Positions 1 through 5,313 of a DNA stretch of 6,274 nt are shown here, one piece after another; position 1 is the stretch's first letter, and each line of letters begins with the position of its first letter. The DNA comes from Puniceicoccales bacterium (GTDB lineage: Bacteria; Verrucomicrobiota; Verrucomicrobiia; Opitutales; UBA953). Both the position numbers and the translations under genes were made by a program. Under the pieces are notes generated by a model. The model did no database searches and had not been told where the DNA came from. It saw only the letters and a program-made list of their open reading frames with translations. The stretch spans positions 1-6,274 of the forward strand of contig JAITXH010000061.1 of assembly GCA_031284845.1 (NCBI GenBank), in the 5' to 3' direction.

Positions 1-152
1 TTGGCGAGGTTGCCGATTTCATCGAGTTTTTGCGGGCATGGCTCGGCTTCCAGAGACGGATCGCAAGAACCGCAGAAGCGCCAATCCTCACAGTCGGCAT
101 CCCCTCCGACCCTCCCAACACGCCCGAGCCCCCCCTCCGCACAATTCGTCAT
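1..152 (-). CDS. alternative: start of a divergent minus-strand gene, function unknown
   Basis: On the minus strand an ATG at 152-150 opens a frame that runs without a stop to the window edge (50 codons). It is preceded by GGGAGG (163-158) with 5 nt spacing, which is a convincing Shine-Dalgarno sequence. The peptide starts with a glycine-rich stretch and then has several cysteines, including a C-G-S-C pair around residue 27-30, which would suit a metal-binding protein. No family is recognised. It competes with the plus-strand frame at 3-179. A polypurine-rich strand can produce a Shine-Dalgarno-like sequence by chance, so confidence is low. Confidence 0.25.
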   Translation of the reverse strand, partial: MTNCAEGGLGRVGRVGGDADCEDWRFCGSCDPSLEAEPCPQKLDEIGNLA

Positions 153-179
153 CGCCGCCTCCCGGCTATTAATTATTAG
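3..179 (+). CDS. possible 3' end of an upstream gene, function unknown
   Basis: A plus-strand frame is open from the window edge to a TAG at 177-179, giving 58 codons. The first part reads as a plausible amphipathic segment (GEVADFIEFLRAWLGFQRRI), while the last 25 or so residues are proline- and arginine-rich and less protein-like. The stop codon lies inside the heptanucleotide repeat at 168-195, so the end of the gene may have been set by the repeat. I do not recognise a family. A minus-strand frame is open across the same bases and has a good ribosome-binding site, so only one of the two is likely to be real. The sequence to the left of the window would settle it. Confidence 0.35.
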   Translation, partial: GEVADFIEFLRAWLGFQRRIARTAEAPILTVGIPSDPPNTPEPPLRTIRHRRLPAINY

Positions 180-195
180 TTATTAACTATTAACT
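168..195. repeat. four-copy heptanucleotide tandem array (ATTAAYT-like)
   Basis: Four consecutive 7-bp units are visible: ATTAATT, ATTAGTT, ATTAACT and ATTAACT. The last two are identical and the first two differ from them by one or two bases. The array is very AT-rich inside a GC-rich region and contains stop codons in several frames. Short heptanucleotide arrays are known from intergenic regions of various bacteria, notably cyanobacteria. Here it marks the boundary between the edge frame and the pyrimidine-rich spacer. Confidence 0.8.
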
Positions 196-239
196 TCTGC
201 TGCTTCTGCTTCTTCTTCCACCGCCGCCCTCTCCTCTTC

Positions 240-262
240 CCCGCCACCTTTCCCGCCACCTT
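240..262. repeat. two-copy 12-bp tandem repeat in a pyrimidine-rich spacer
   Basis: CCCGCCACCTT occurs at 240-250 and again at 252-262, a period of 12. It lies in a strongly pyrimidine-biased stretch (about 187-300, rich in CTTCTG, CTTCTT and CCGCC) that fills the space between the edge frame and the promoter at 320. I see no gene in 180-361. The bias may reflect slippage-prone simple sequence. Confidence 0.6.
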
Positions 263-319
263 CCCGATGTGCCATTCTGTTTTGCAATTCACCCGCCTTG
301 AATCCCCGTTCCTTGCTCC

Positions 320-349
320 GTGACAGGACACCTATTTTCATGCTATAGT
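320..349 (+). promoter_or_regulatory. sigma-70-type promoter with extended -10
   Basis: GTGACA (320-325, five of six to the TTGACA consensus) is followed after 18 bp by TATAGT (344-349, five of six to TATAAT), preceded by TG-C, an extended -10 element (341-343). Transcription would start near 355-357, only about 5-7 nt before the ATG at 362. No Shine-Dalgarno sequence precedes that ATG, so the mRNA would be leaderless or nearly so. This is the best promoter in the window and could also drive leuC and the genes behind it, since I find no good promoter in 1061-1143. Confidence 0.6.
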
Positions 350-361
350 ATCAATTCCTCT

Positions 362-1060
362 ATGAGCAAGAAACCGACACAGTTTGATTTCTGGTTTGCC
401 GTGAACAACACGGAAATCGTGATGCCGCCCAAGCGCCATCTCGAAACCTTCGGCAATACCATCATCAATTACTACCTGGTGAGCGAGCTGATGGATGCCG
501 TCGGGAAAATCCGCATCCGCGAAGGACGGATGCAGGCGCTGCGCCCTCAAATCATCACGCCGTCCTCGTATTCCACCACCATGCTCGAAGGCTTCGGCGA
601 CCAGGCCAAGCAGTACCTCGAATGGCTCAAGGACAACGAGGATTCCGTGCGCATCCTGCGCTACGGCTACACGCTCAAGCAGGAGGCGTTCAGCGAACAG
701 GTGCTGACCGATACCCCCGAGGCGGTTCTAGAGCGCGTCAAACAGGATGTCGAGCGCAAGAGCGATCCGTTCGCCGCCATCATTAAAGGCGTGGACGATC
801 CCTGGGATGTCTGCTTGGTGCGCCTTTTTTGGGCGGTCATCCAGAACTCCGCGCCGTCCAACATCCGCGAGTTGCACGAACGGCATGTCCTCGAAATGCA
901 GGACGGGCTGCCCGCCGGCCTGCGCGATGAAATCGAAAAGGGATTCCAGGCCGCAGCCAAAGACGCGAACCTGATCCGGCCCCTCGGAAAACTCTTACAG
1001 GACAACGGACTCTTCGACCGCTTTCAAGACCGCTTCTTCAACCTCATCAGCCGCGGGTGA
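362..1060 (+). CDS. conserved hypothetical protein, 232 aa
   Basis: This is a full-length open frame with native-looking GC-rich codon use. The start at 362 (MSKKPTQFDF) is preferred over the in-frame ATG at 320. The 320 ATG overlaps the -35 box, and the predicted transcript begins just before 362. An internal ATG at 422 is a less likely alternative. The protein has no signal peptide or membrane segment, so it is probably cytosolic. Its most distinctive part is near the N-terminus: FAVNNTEIV, then PPKRHLETFGN (residues 22-32) and RPQIITPSSY around residue 60-70. The rest is mostly helical and charged. From memory it resembles an uncharacterised family found in Verrucomicrobiota; no catalytic motif or function can be assigned. 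It ends 83 bp before leuC on the same strand and may be cotranscribed with it. Confidence 0.88.
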   Translation: MSKKPTQFDFWFAVNNTEIVMPPKRHLETFGNTIINYYLVSELMDAVGKIRIREGRMQALRPQIITPSSYSTTMLEGFGDQAKQYLEWLKDNEDSVRILRYGYTLKQEAFSEQVLTDTPEAVLERVKQDVERKSDPFAAIIKGVDDPWDVCLVRLFWAVIQNSAPSNIRELHERHVLEMQDGLPAGLRDEIEKGFQAAAKDANLIRPLGKLLQDNGLFDRFQDRFFNLISRG

Positions 1061-1143
1061 CCCCCCTCCGTTGCGATGCGGGGCAGGCGGACATGGCGAC
1101 GGCGGCCGGCCATCCTATCAGGAACAAAAAAGAGACACGAATC

Positions 1144-2433
1144 ATGACCATCACCGAAAAAATCCTGGCCCGCGAGTCGGGCGCGAAACTCATCTCCCCG
1201 GGCGACAACATCTGGGTCAACGCCGGCATCCTGCTCACGCACGATGTCTGCGGGCCCGGGACCATCGGCATTTTCCAGCGCGAGTTCGGCAGGGATGCCA
1301 AGGTCTTCGACCGCGAAAAAATCGTCATCCTGCCCGACCACTACATCTACACCGACGACGAAAAAGCCCACCGCAACGTGGATACGCTCCGCGCGTTCGT
1401 CAGGGAACAGGGGCTCCCGTATTTCTACGACCCCGGCACCTCCAGCTATTGCGGCGTCTGCCACGTCGCCTTGCCGGAGCTGGGCCATGTGCGCCCCGGC
1501 GAAACCATCTTCGGCACCGACTCCCACACCTGCACGCACGGTGCGCTCGGCGCCTTCGCCACGGGCCTGGGCAACACCGACGCGGGCTTCATCATGGGTG
1601 CCGGCAAGCTGCTCGTCAAAGTCCCGCCGACCCTCCGCTTCGTGCTGGACGGCCAAATGCCGGCCCGCCTCTCCGCCAAAGACCTCATCCTCCACATCAT
1701 CGGCGACATCTCCGTCAACGGTGCGACCTACTGCGCCATGGAGTTCACCGGCGAGGCCATCGCCGCGCTCAGCATCGAGGAGCGCTGCACCATCTGCAAC
1801 ATGGCCGTCGAGGCCGGCGCCAAGAACGGCATCATCGCGCCCGACCGGAAGACGCTGGACTACGTCAACGCCCGCACGAAAAAACCGTTCGAGCCGCTGA
1901 CCAGCGACCCAGGCGCGCCTGTGCAGGCCGAATACCGTTACGATGTCTCCAAGCTGGAGCCGGTTGTCGCCAAGCCGCACCTGCCCGACAACAAAGCGCT
2001 GGCCCGCGACTGCCGCGGCGTCGCCGTCGACCAGGTCTACATCGGCTCCTGCACCGGCGGCAAGCTGGAGGACTTCGTGATGGCTGCGCGGTTGCTCAAA
2101 GGCCGCAAGGTTTCCGTGCGCACGCTCATCGTCCCCGCCACCCGCCAGGTTGAGCAGGGCCTGCTCGACACGCAGATTGACGGGCAGAGCCTCCGCGCCA
2201 TTTTCGAGGCCGCCGGGGTCGAACCCATCGCGCCGCCCTCCTGCGCCGCCTGTCTCGGCGGCCCCGCCGACACCTTCGGCCGCACGAAAGGCAACGAGGT
2301 GGTGGTCAGCACGACCAACCGCAACTTCATCGGGCGCATGGGTTCGAAAGACTCGCAAATCTACCTTGCCTCGCCCTACACTGCCGCCGCCTCCGCAATC
2401 ACGGGCCACATCACCGACCCGAGGGATGTGTAG
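1144..2433 (+). CDS. leuC: 3-isopropylmalate dehydratase (isopropylmalate isomerase) large subunit
   Basis: This is the large subunit of the [4Fe-4S] enzyme that isomerises 2-isopropylmalate to 3-isopropylmalate through 2-isopropylmaleate, the second dedicated step of leucine synthesis, in the cytosol. The protein is 429 aa, the length of the shorter aconitase-family LeuC/HacA branch. The cluster ligands are Cys303 (IGSCTGGK), Cys367 and Cys370 (PSCAACLGG). Also visible are GTDSHTCTHG (124-133), the MEF segment near 199-201, and a C-terminal YLASPYTAAASAITG. CTGGK and CLGGPADT match what I recall of plant, cyanobacterial and chlamydial LeuC rather than the E. coli type. The start at 1144 (MTITEKILA) fits the family; an in-frame ATG at 1093 would only add an unconserved leader. 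A weak AAGAG precedes it with 9 nt spacing. Its partner leuD lies 2 kb downstream instead of adjacent. A homoaconitase-like specificity cannot be excluded from LeuC alone. Confidence 0.96.
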   Translation: MTITEKILARESGAKLISPGDNIWVNAGILLTHDVCGPGTIGIFQREFGRDAKVFDREKIVILPDHYIYTDDEKAHRNVDTLRAFVREQGLPYFYDPGTSSYCGVCHVALPELGHVRPGETIFGTDSHTCTHGALGAFATGLGNTDAGFIMGAGKLLVKVPPTLRFVLDGQMPARLSAKDLILHIIGDISVNGATYCAMEFTGEAIAALSIEERCTICNMAVEAGAKNGIIAPDRKTLDYVNARTKKPFEPLTSDPGAPVQAEYRYDVSKLEPVVAKPHLPDNKALARDCRGVAVDQVYIGSCTGGKLEDFVMAARLLKGRKVSVRTLIVPATRQVEQGLLDTQIDGQSLRAIFEAAGVEPIAPPSCAACLGGPADTFGRTKGNEVVVSTTNRNFIGRMGSKDSQIYLASPYTAAASAITGHITDPRDV

Positions 2434-2449
2434 GTCTGGAACAGCCTCC

Positions 2450-3586
2450 ATGAGAGAATCCATTCACATCAAGAACTTCGGCCCCATCCGAGATATTGAG
2501 ATCGACGATATCAAGCCATTCACGGTTTTGATCGGCGAGTCTGCCGGCGGGAAAAGCACGGTGATGAAAGTGCTCGTCCTGTTCCGGTGGCTTTCCAAGT
2601 GGTACAACCTGAGCGAGTATCTGCGCCGACTCGGTATGCCGGAGCCCAAACTTCCCGACGTGGATGACCTTTTGCCCGATACGGGGCTTAATGTATTTCT
2701 GAAACCGGAATCAGAAATAATTTATAAAAACGACGCTTGGACGCTTCACTGGACACAGGGAAAAAAACTGGATCCAAAAGCACCAGACGACCCGGTATAC
2801 CGCAAACTCAGTTACATTGCCGAAACGCGCGGCTTCATTCCGTCCGCTCTAAACAAACCGCAAATGCCGCGCGGGGCAGATTTCGGCTTTTTCTTCCACG
2901 AAGCATTCAACGAATTCGGTGAGTCCAACGATTTTGTCAGGCAGTTGGAGTTGCCCTATTTGAACGTCGATTACCGTGTTGAAAAAAAGGGCCTTGTGAC
3001 GGAACACCATATCACAGGACGGACATCAGCCTATGACATCACCATCGAGCACGCTTCGTCCGGCATACAAAACCTTGTTCCGCTGCTGTCCATCCTAAAA
3101 ATGTACGCCTCTGAACTTGACCCCGCATCGGTATTCAAAAAAACGCTCAGCAACAAAGGCTTCAAGCTGATGACCGATGCTAAGGAGCCAGCCCATCGCT
3201 TTGACCTCCATATCGAGGAACCCGAGCTAGGTTTGTTCCCTGATGCGCAGTGCGAACTGATGAACACGCTGGTGCGGCAATGTTTTATCGAAAACAAAAA
3301 TAATGTGAGCGTCATCATGGCCACCCACAGCCCGTATATTCTGACGCATGTCAACAACATGATCCAGGCGGGAGTCGTCCATGCGCAGCAACCGGGCAGC
3401 TCGCTTTCGGTGACGCCGCTGACACCGAACAAGGTGGCAGTTTATCAGGTCAGTAACGGAATGTGCAAACCTTTGTTGGATGCAGAGACCGGACTGATCG
3501 GCGAGAATGCCATTGATGCCTGCTCTGGAAGGATATATTCTCAGTTTGACCAGCTTATGGAGATGGAACGTCATGAAGAAACATGA
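2450..3586 (+). CDS. AAA/ABC-type ATPase (OLD/AAA_21-like), candidate defence ATPase
   Basis: This is a 378-aa P-loop ATPase of the ABC/SMC-like group used in many anti-phage modules. The N-terminus (IHIKNFGPIRDIEI) is the typical first strand of this family. Walker A is GESAGGKST (29-37). An ABC-signature-like SSGIQ lies at 203-207, Walker B is LHIEEPELGLFPDA (253-266) with Glu257 as probable catalytic base, and the switch histidine is His293 in THSPY. There is no TOPRIM domain after the ATPase core, unlike OLD nucleases and GajA, so any effector activity should lie in a partner. The start at 2450 follows leuC by 16 nt with a GGA at 2438-2440; the longer frame from 2150 is only leuC shadow. 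The 3' end overlaps the nuclease-like gene by 14 nt, implying coupled translation. Family membership is clear; the defence role is inferred from architecture. Confidence 0.9.
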   Translation: MRESIHIKNFGPIRDIEIDDIKPFTVLIGESAGGKSTVMKVLVLFRWLSKWYNLSEYLRRLGMPEPKLPDVDDLLPDTGLNVFLKPESEIIYKNDAWTLHWTQGKKLDPKAPDDPVYRKLSYIAETRGFIPSALNKPQMPRGADFGFFFHEAFNEFGESNDFVRQLELPYLNVDYRVEKKGLVTEHHITGRTSAYDITIEHASSGIQNLVPLLSILKMYASELDPASVFKKTLSNKGFKLMTDAKEPAHRFDLHIEEPELGLFPDAQCELMNTLVRQCFIENKNNVSVIMATHSPYILTHVNNMIQAGVVHAQQPGSSLSVTPLTPNKVAVYQVSNGMCKPLLDAETGLIGENAIDACSGRIYSQFDQLMEMERHEET

Positions 3587-4031
3587 TTTTTTAAGACAGT
3601 TTCCATCCGATTGCACATGCGGGAAATGTAAACACGAATTCACGGATAGTGTGTTGTCACTGCGCGAGCACGGACAAACCATGCGATTTAAGAATTCAAC
3701 CGGGAACCCGATTGATTCCATTGCTGTAGACCAATGCTGGCTTCAACAACAGTCAGCCTGTGATTATCTCGTTTTTGACTGGGATAATCACCCCTATCTG
3801 GTTGAATTAAAAGGCAGTGATGTCGAATATGCCTACCAGCAACTTCAAGCGACGCTCAATGCATTGGTGCCAAAACGAATGAAAGAGGAAATTCTTTGTT
3901 TCGTGATCGCCAGAAAATTTCCACCTATCGCTCAAGCAAATGCTCAAAAAATTTTAAAGCAAATGCGGAAGCAATGGCCGAAAGTAAAAGTTCACACACA
4001 TTCGCTGCAACATGAACACTGTTTCGCATAG
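3573..4031 (+). CDS. small PD-(D/E)XK nuclease-like protein, partner of the ATPase
   Basis: This is a 152-aa protein of no named family that I can assign. It has a pattern typical of PD-(D/E)XK phosphodiesterases: Asp64 in CDYLVFD, then 13 residues, then Glu78-Leu-Lys80 in YLVELKG, and a following helix with Gln90 (YAYQQL), which is where many of these nucleases carry a conserved Gln. An N-terminal Cys14-x-Cys16-x2-Cys19 cluster may bind a metal or structure the N-terminus. The start at 3573 (MKKHDF) overlaps the ATPase stop by 14 nt and has GGAG at 3559-3562. Longer starts lie deep inside the ATPase gene. It is the most AT-rich gene in the window (for example 23 of 60 G+C at 3901-3960, against 41 of 60 in leuC at 1501-1560), which suggests transfer. 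I infer it is the effector of a two-gene ATPase-nuclease system. It may instead be a catalytically dead adaptor. Confidence 0.75.
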   Translation: MKKHDFLRQFPSDCTCGKCKHEFTDSVLSLREHGQTMRFKNSTGNPIDSIAVDQCWLQQQSACDYLVFDWDNHPYLVELKGSDVEYAYQQLQATLNALVPKRMKEEILCFVIARKFPPIAQANAQKILKQMRKQWPKVKVHTHSLQHEHCFA

Positions 4032-4051
4032 AAAAGAAAACGCCATGCCTA
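4030..4051 (+). repeat. imperfect 22-bp direct repeat, copy 1 (copy 2 at 4457-4478)
   Basis: The 22 bases ending in ATGCCTA at the start of the 144-aa gene match the 22 bases at the start of leuD (4457-4478) at 19 of 22 positions, counted by hand. The two copies are 427 bp apart, exactly bracketing the 144-aa gene. Each contains a purine-rich ribosome-binding region and a start codon; leuD's copy has AAAGGA where this one has AAAAGAAAA. This could be a duplicated leuD initiation region or a chance likeness of two ribosome-binding sites. Confidence 0.45.
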
Positions 4052-4479
4052 CCACCGATATAAAAAACGTGAACGCATCCCGCCCATTGGAGAAGCACCC
4101 GAACGCTCCGACCGAGGCGGACTGGAAGTATTTCAGTTCGATCCGCGAGGCATTGCTCGAAAAGTTTTCGCGGCGGCATTGCGACCGGCTGCGGCAGATT
4201 CTCGCCCAGACAGACCTGTCCGAGGACGACAAGCGACACGCTATCTACAAAGCCGTCCTTGAAGATGACAAGGATGTCGCCAGATTATTTAACGGCTCCA
4301 GACGCAGCATACTGGATCTGCAGTGTATGTCTTTGACCGCATATGGTTTGCTCACGCCGGAGCATATCGCCCGGTTTTCGCCCGGCTTCCAAGCGTGTTT
4401 GAACGAAGTCCGGCTCATTCATTTTCCGCCGCCCGTTGACCCGAATCTCGCTTTTCAGAAAGGACAACCCCATGCCTAA
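4045..4479 (+). CDS. unrecognised 144-aa protein between the nuclease-like gene and leuD
   Basis: No family is recognised. The product looks soluble and mainly helical, with charged stretches (SIREALLEKFSRRH, then LSEDDKRHAIYKAVLEDDKD around residues 60-80) and a proline-rich tail (FPPPVDPN). It has no membrane segment, signal peptide or obvious catalytic motif. The start at 4045 is chosen because it follows the previous stop by 13 nt and has a purine-rich AAAAGAAAA before it. The upstream in-frame ATG at 4012 lies inside the nuclease-like gene with no ribosome-binding site. Its stop overlaps the leuD start by 8 nt, so leuD translation may be coupled to it. Its base composition (36 of 60 G+C at 4141-4200) is closer to leuC and leuD than to the AT-rich gene before it, so it may have a different history from the ATPase pair. 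It could be a third component of that system or an unrelated passenger. Confidence 0.7.
   Translation: MPTTDIKNVNASRPLEKHPNAPTEADWKYFSSIREALLEKFSRRHCDRLRQILAQTDLSEDDKRHAIYKAVLEDDKDVARLFNGSRRSILDLQCMSLTAYGLLTPEHIARFSPGFQACLNEVRLIHFPPPVDPNLAFQKGQPHA
4459..4464 (+). promoter_or_regulatory. leuD ribosome-binding site
   Basis: AAAGGA lies 7 nt before the leuD ATG at 4472 and decides that start over an in-frame ATG at 4436. It lies inside the coding region of the 144-aa gene, whose stop is at 4477-4479, so ribosomes finishing that gene can re-initiate on leuD. Confidence 0.75.
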
Positions 4480-5032
4480 AGAAACCCGCATCCAAGGCCC
4501 CGTCTACGTGCTCGAAGACAATATCGACACAGACCTGCTCATCCCCGCCTGTTACCTCAATCTGGTGCCGACCATTCCCGAAGAGTACCGCAAGCTCGGC
4601 TCCTACGCGCTGGCCGGACTGCCGGACACGTTCCCGAAGTTCGTCGCCAACGCGGACGGCACCACGCCCTACCCCATTGTCATCGGCGGGCAGAACTTCG
4701 GGTGCGGCTCTTCGCGTGAGCACGCGCCCATCGCGCTCGGTGCCGCCGGCGCGAAAGTGGTTGTCGCGCAAAGCTACGCCCGCATCTTTTTCCGCAACTC
4801 GGTGGCGACGGGCGAAGTCTATCCCCTCGAATCGCAAGACCGGCTCTGCTCGGAGTTCAAGACCGGAGACCTCGCCGAGGTGGACATTCCCTCTGGAACC
4901 GTGACCCGCCTGTCCGACGGCAAAGTCTTCCCCCTCAAACCCATCGGCGCCGTCGCCCCCGTCATCGCCGCCGGCGGCATGTTCGCCTATGCCCGCCAAA
5001 TCGGGATGATCAAAAATGCACCGTCTCTGTGA
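4472..5032 (+). CDS. leuD: 3-isopropylmalate dehydratase (isopropylmalate isomerase) small subunit
   Basis: This 186-aa protein is the small (swivel-domain) subunit that pairs with LeuC to form the active site of isopropylmalate isomerase. The N-terminal DNIDTDLLIPACYL (16-29) and the family signature GGQNFGCGSSREHAP (72-86) are intact, followed by ARIFFRNSVATGEVYPLE. The residues after the first motif (YLNLVPTIPEEYRKLGSYALAGLP in outline, positions about 28-51) resemble what I recall of plant and cyanobacterial small subunits, in line with the type of LeuC. The specificity loop reads Tyr-Leu-Asn-Leu, which does not look like the Tyr-Leu-Arg-Thr I associate with homoaconitase. This supports isopropylmalate as substrate. 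It is separated from leuC by three unrelated genes, yet stays on the same strand and in a gap-free gene string. Confidence 0.96.
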   Translation: MPKETRIQGPVYVLEDNIDTDLLIPACYLNLVPTIPEEYRKLGSYALAGLPDTFPKFVANADGTTPYPIVIGGQNFGCGSSREHAPIALGAAGAKVVVAQSYARIFFRNSVATGEVYPLESQDRLCSEFKTGDLAEVDIPSGTVTRLSDGKVFPLKPIGAVAPVIAAGGMFAYARQIGMIKNAPSL

Positions 5033-5079
5033 TCAATCATCTGCGAAATCTTGTATTTGCGCCTTGTGCGGTCAATCAT
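5033..5079. repeat. 8-bp direct repeats and weak hairpin after leuD
   Basis: TCAATCAT occurs at 5033-5040 and 5072-5079, 39 bp apart. Between them GCGAAAT (5043-5049) can pair with ATTT plus CGC (5055-5062) around a 5-nt loop, with one bulged G at 5059. No T-run follows the hairpin, so it is not a typical intrinsic terminator. The second repeat lies between the -35 and -10 boxes of the promoter proposed for the next operon, so a repressor site is conceivable. Confidence 0.35.
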
Positions 5080-5093
5080 TTATGCGGTACTAT
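5064..5093 (+). promoter_or_regulatory. possible promoter for the small-protein/peptidase operon
   Basis: TTGTGC (5064-5069) and TACTAT (5088-5093) are separated by 18 bp. Each matches the sigma-70 consensus at four of six positions. The predicted transcription start is near 5100, just upstream of the Shine-Dalgarno sequence at 5105. It is a modest match, and read-through from leuD is an alternative. Confidence 0.4.
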
Positions 5094-5104
5094 CGTCTGC
5101 GATT

Positions 5105-5111
5105 AAGGAGG
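5105..5111 (+). promoter_or_regulatory. strong Shine-Dalgarno sequence
   Basis: AAGGAGG lies 10 nt before the ATG at 5122. It is the strongest ribosome-binding site in the window and makes the 60-aa frame credible as a real, well-translated gene. The GTG at 5119 is in another frame and closes after two codons. Confidence 0.8.
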
Positions 5112-5121
5112 AAGCTCGTGT

Positions 5122-5304
5122 ATGCCTGATGTTACTTATTCCAGCCCGAAACTTGCCGCTGAGTTGCGAAAGCTCTTTGGCAATCAGGTGAAAACAATCC
5201 AGATCAAACCCAATCCTGTGCATGCCACCCAAATCGATGCTTTTATCAAACGCATCGAGGCGACGCATCAGGCGGCTGCAAAGAGCCAGCTTGTCTTCAA
5301 ATAG
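5122..5304 (+). CDS. small 60-aa protein upstream of a peptidase-like gene
   Basis: This is a short complete frame with the best Shine-Dalgarno sequence in the window. The protein has two likely helical parts, residues 9-20 (PKLAAELRKLFG) and 36-56 (TQIDAFIKRIEATHQAAAKS in outline), joined by a basic segment, and it ends LVFK. No signal peptide or membrane segment is present. I recall small proteins ending in a similar helix followed by a hydrophobic-Phe-Lys or Phe-Gly tail in bacterial two-gene cassettes, but cannot name a family. Its stop is 9 bp before the peptidase-like gene, so the two almost certainly form an operon. The order, with a small gene first and a larger putative enzyme second, fits an antitoxin or inhibitor with its enzyme. 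That is inference only. Confidence 0.7.
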   Translation: MPDVTYSSPKLAAELRKLFGNQVKTIQIKPNPVHATQIDAFIKRIEATHQAAAKSQLVFK

Positions 5305-5313
5305 GGGAAGACG

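Noticed and set aside
1061..1143. Separate promoter or terminator between the 232-aa gene and leuC
   Set aside because: TTGCGA at 1071-1076 has no -10 box at a suitable distance, and the GC-rich inverted bases near 1093-1111 form only a short stem without a T-run.
1071..2153. Plus-strand frame of 360 codons inside leuC
   Set aside because: Its product is dominated by Arg, His, Pro and Ala, typical of an out-of-frame reading of GC-rich coding sequence.
2150..2449. N-terminal extension of the ATPase into leuC
   Set aside because: The extra 100 residues are the out-of-frame reading of leuC. The family N-terminus (MRESIHIKNFGPI) begins at 2450.
1024..2463. Long minus-strand open frame of 479 codons opposite leuC
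   Set aside because: It is the antisense shadow of a GC-rich gene: leuC on the plus strand has a complete set of family motifs, and the minus product is a low-complexity Ala/Gly/Val/Asp-rich sequence.
4415..4999. Minus-strand frame opposite leuD
   Set aside because: It is a Gly/Val/Asp/Arg-rich shadow of leuD, whose plus-strand signature is unambiguous.
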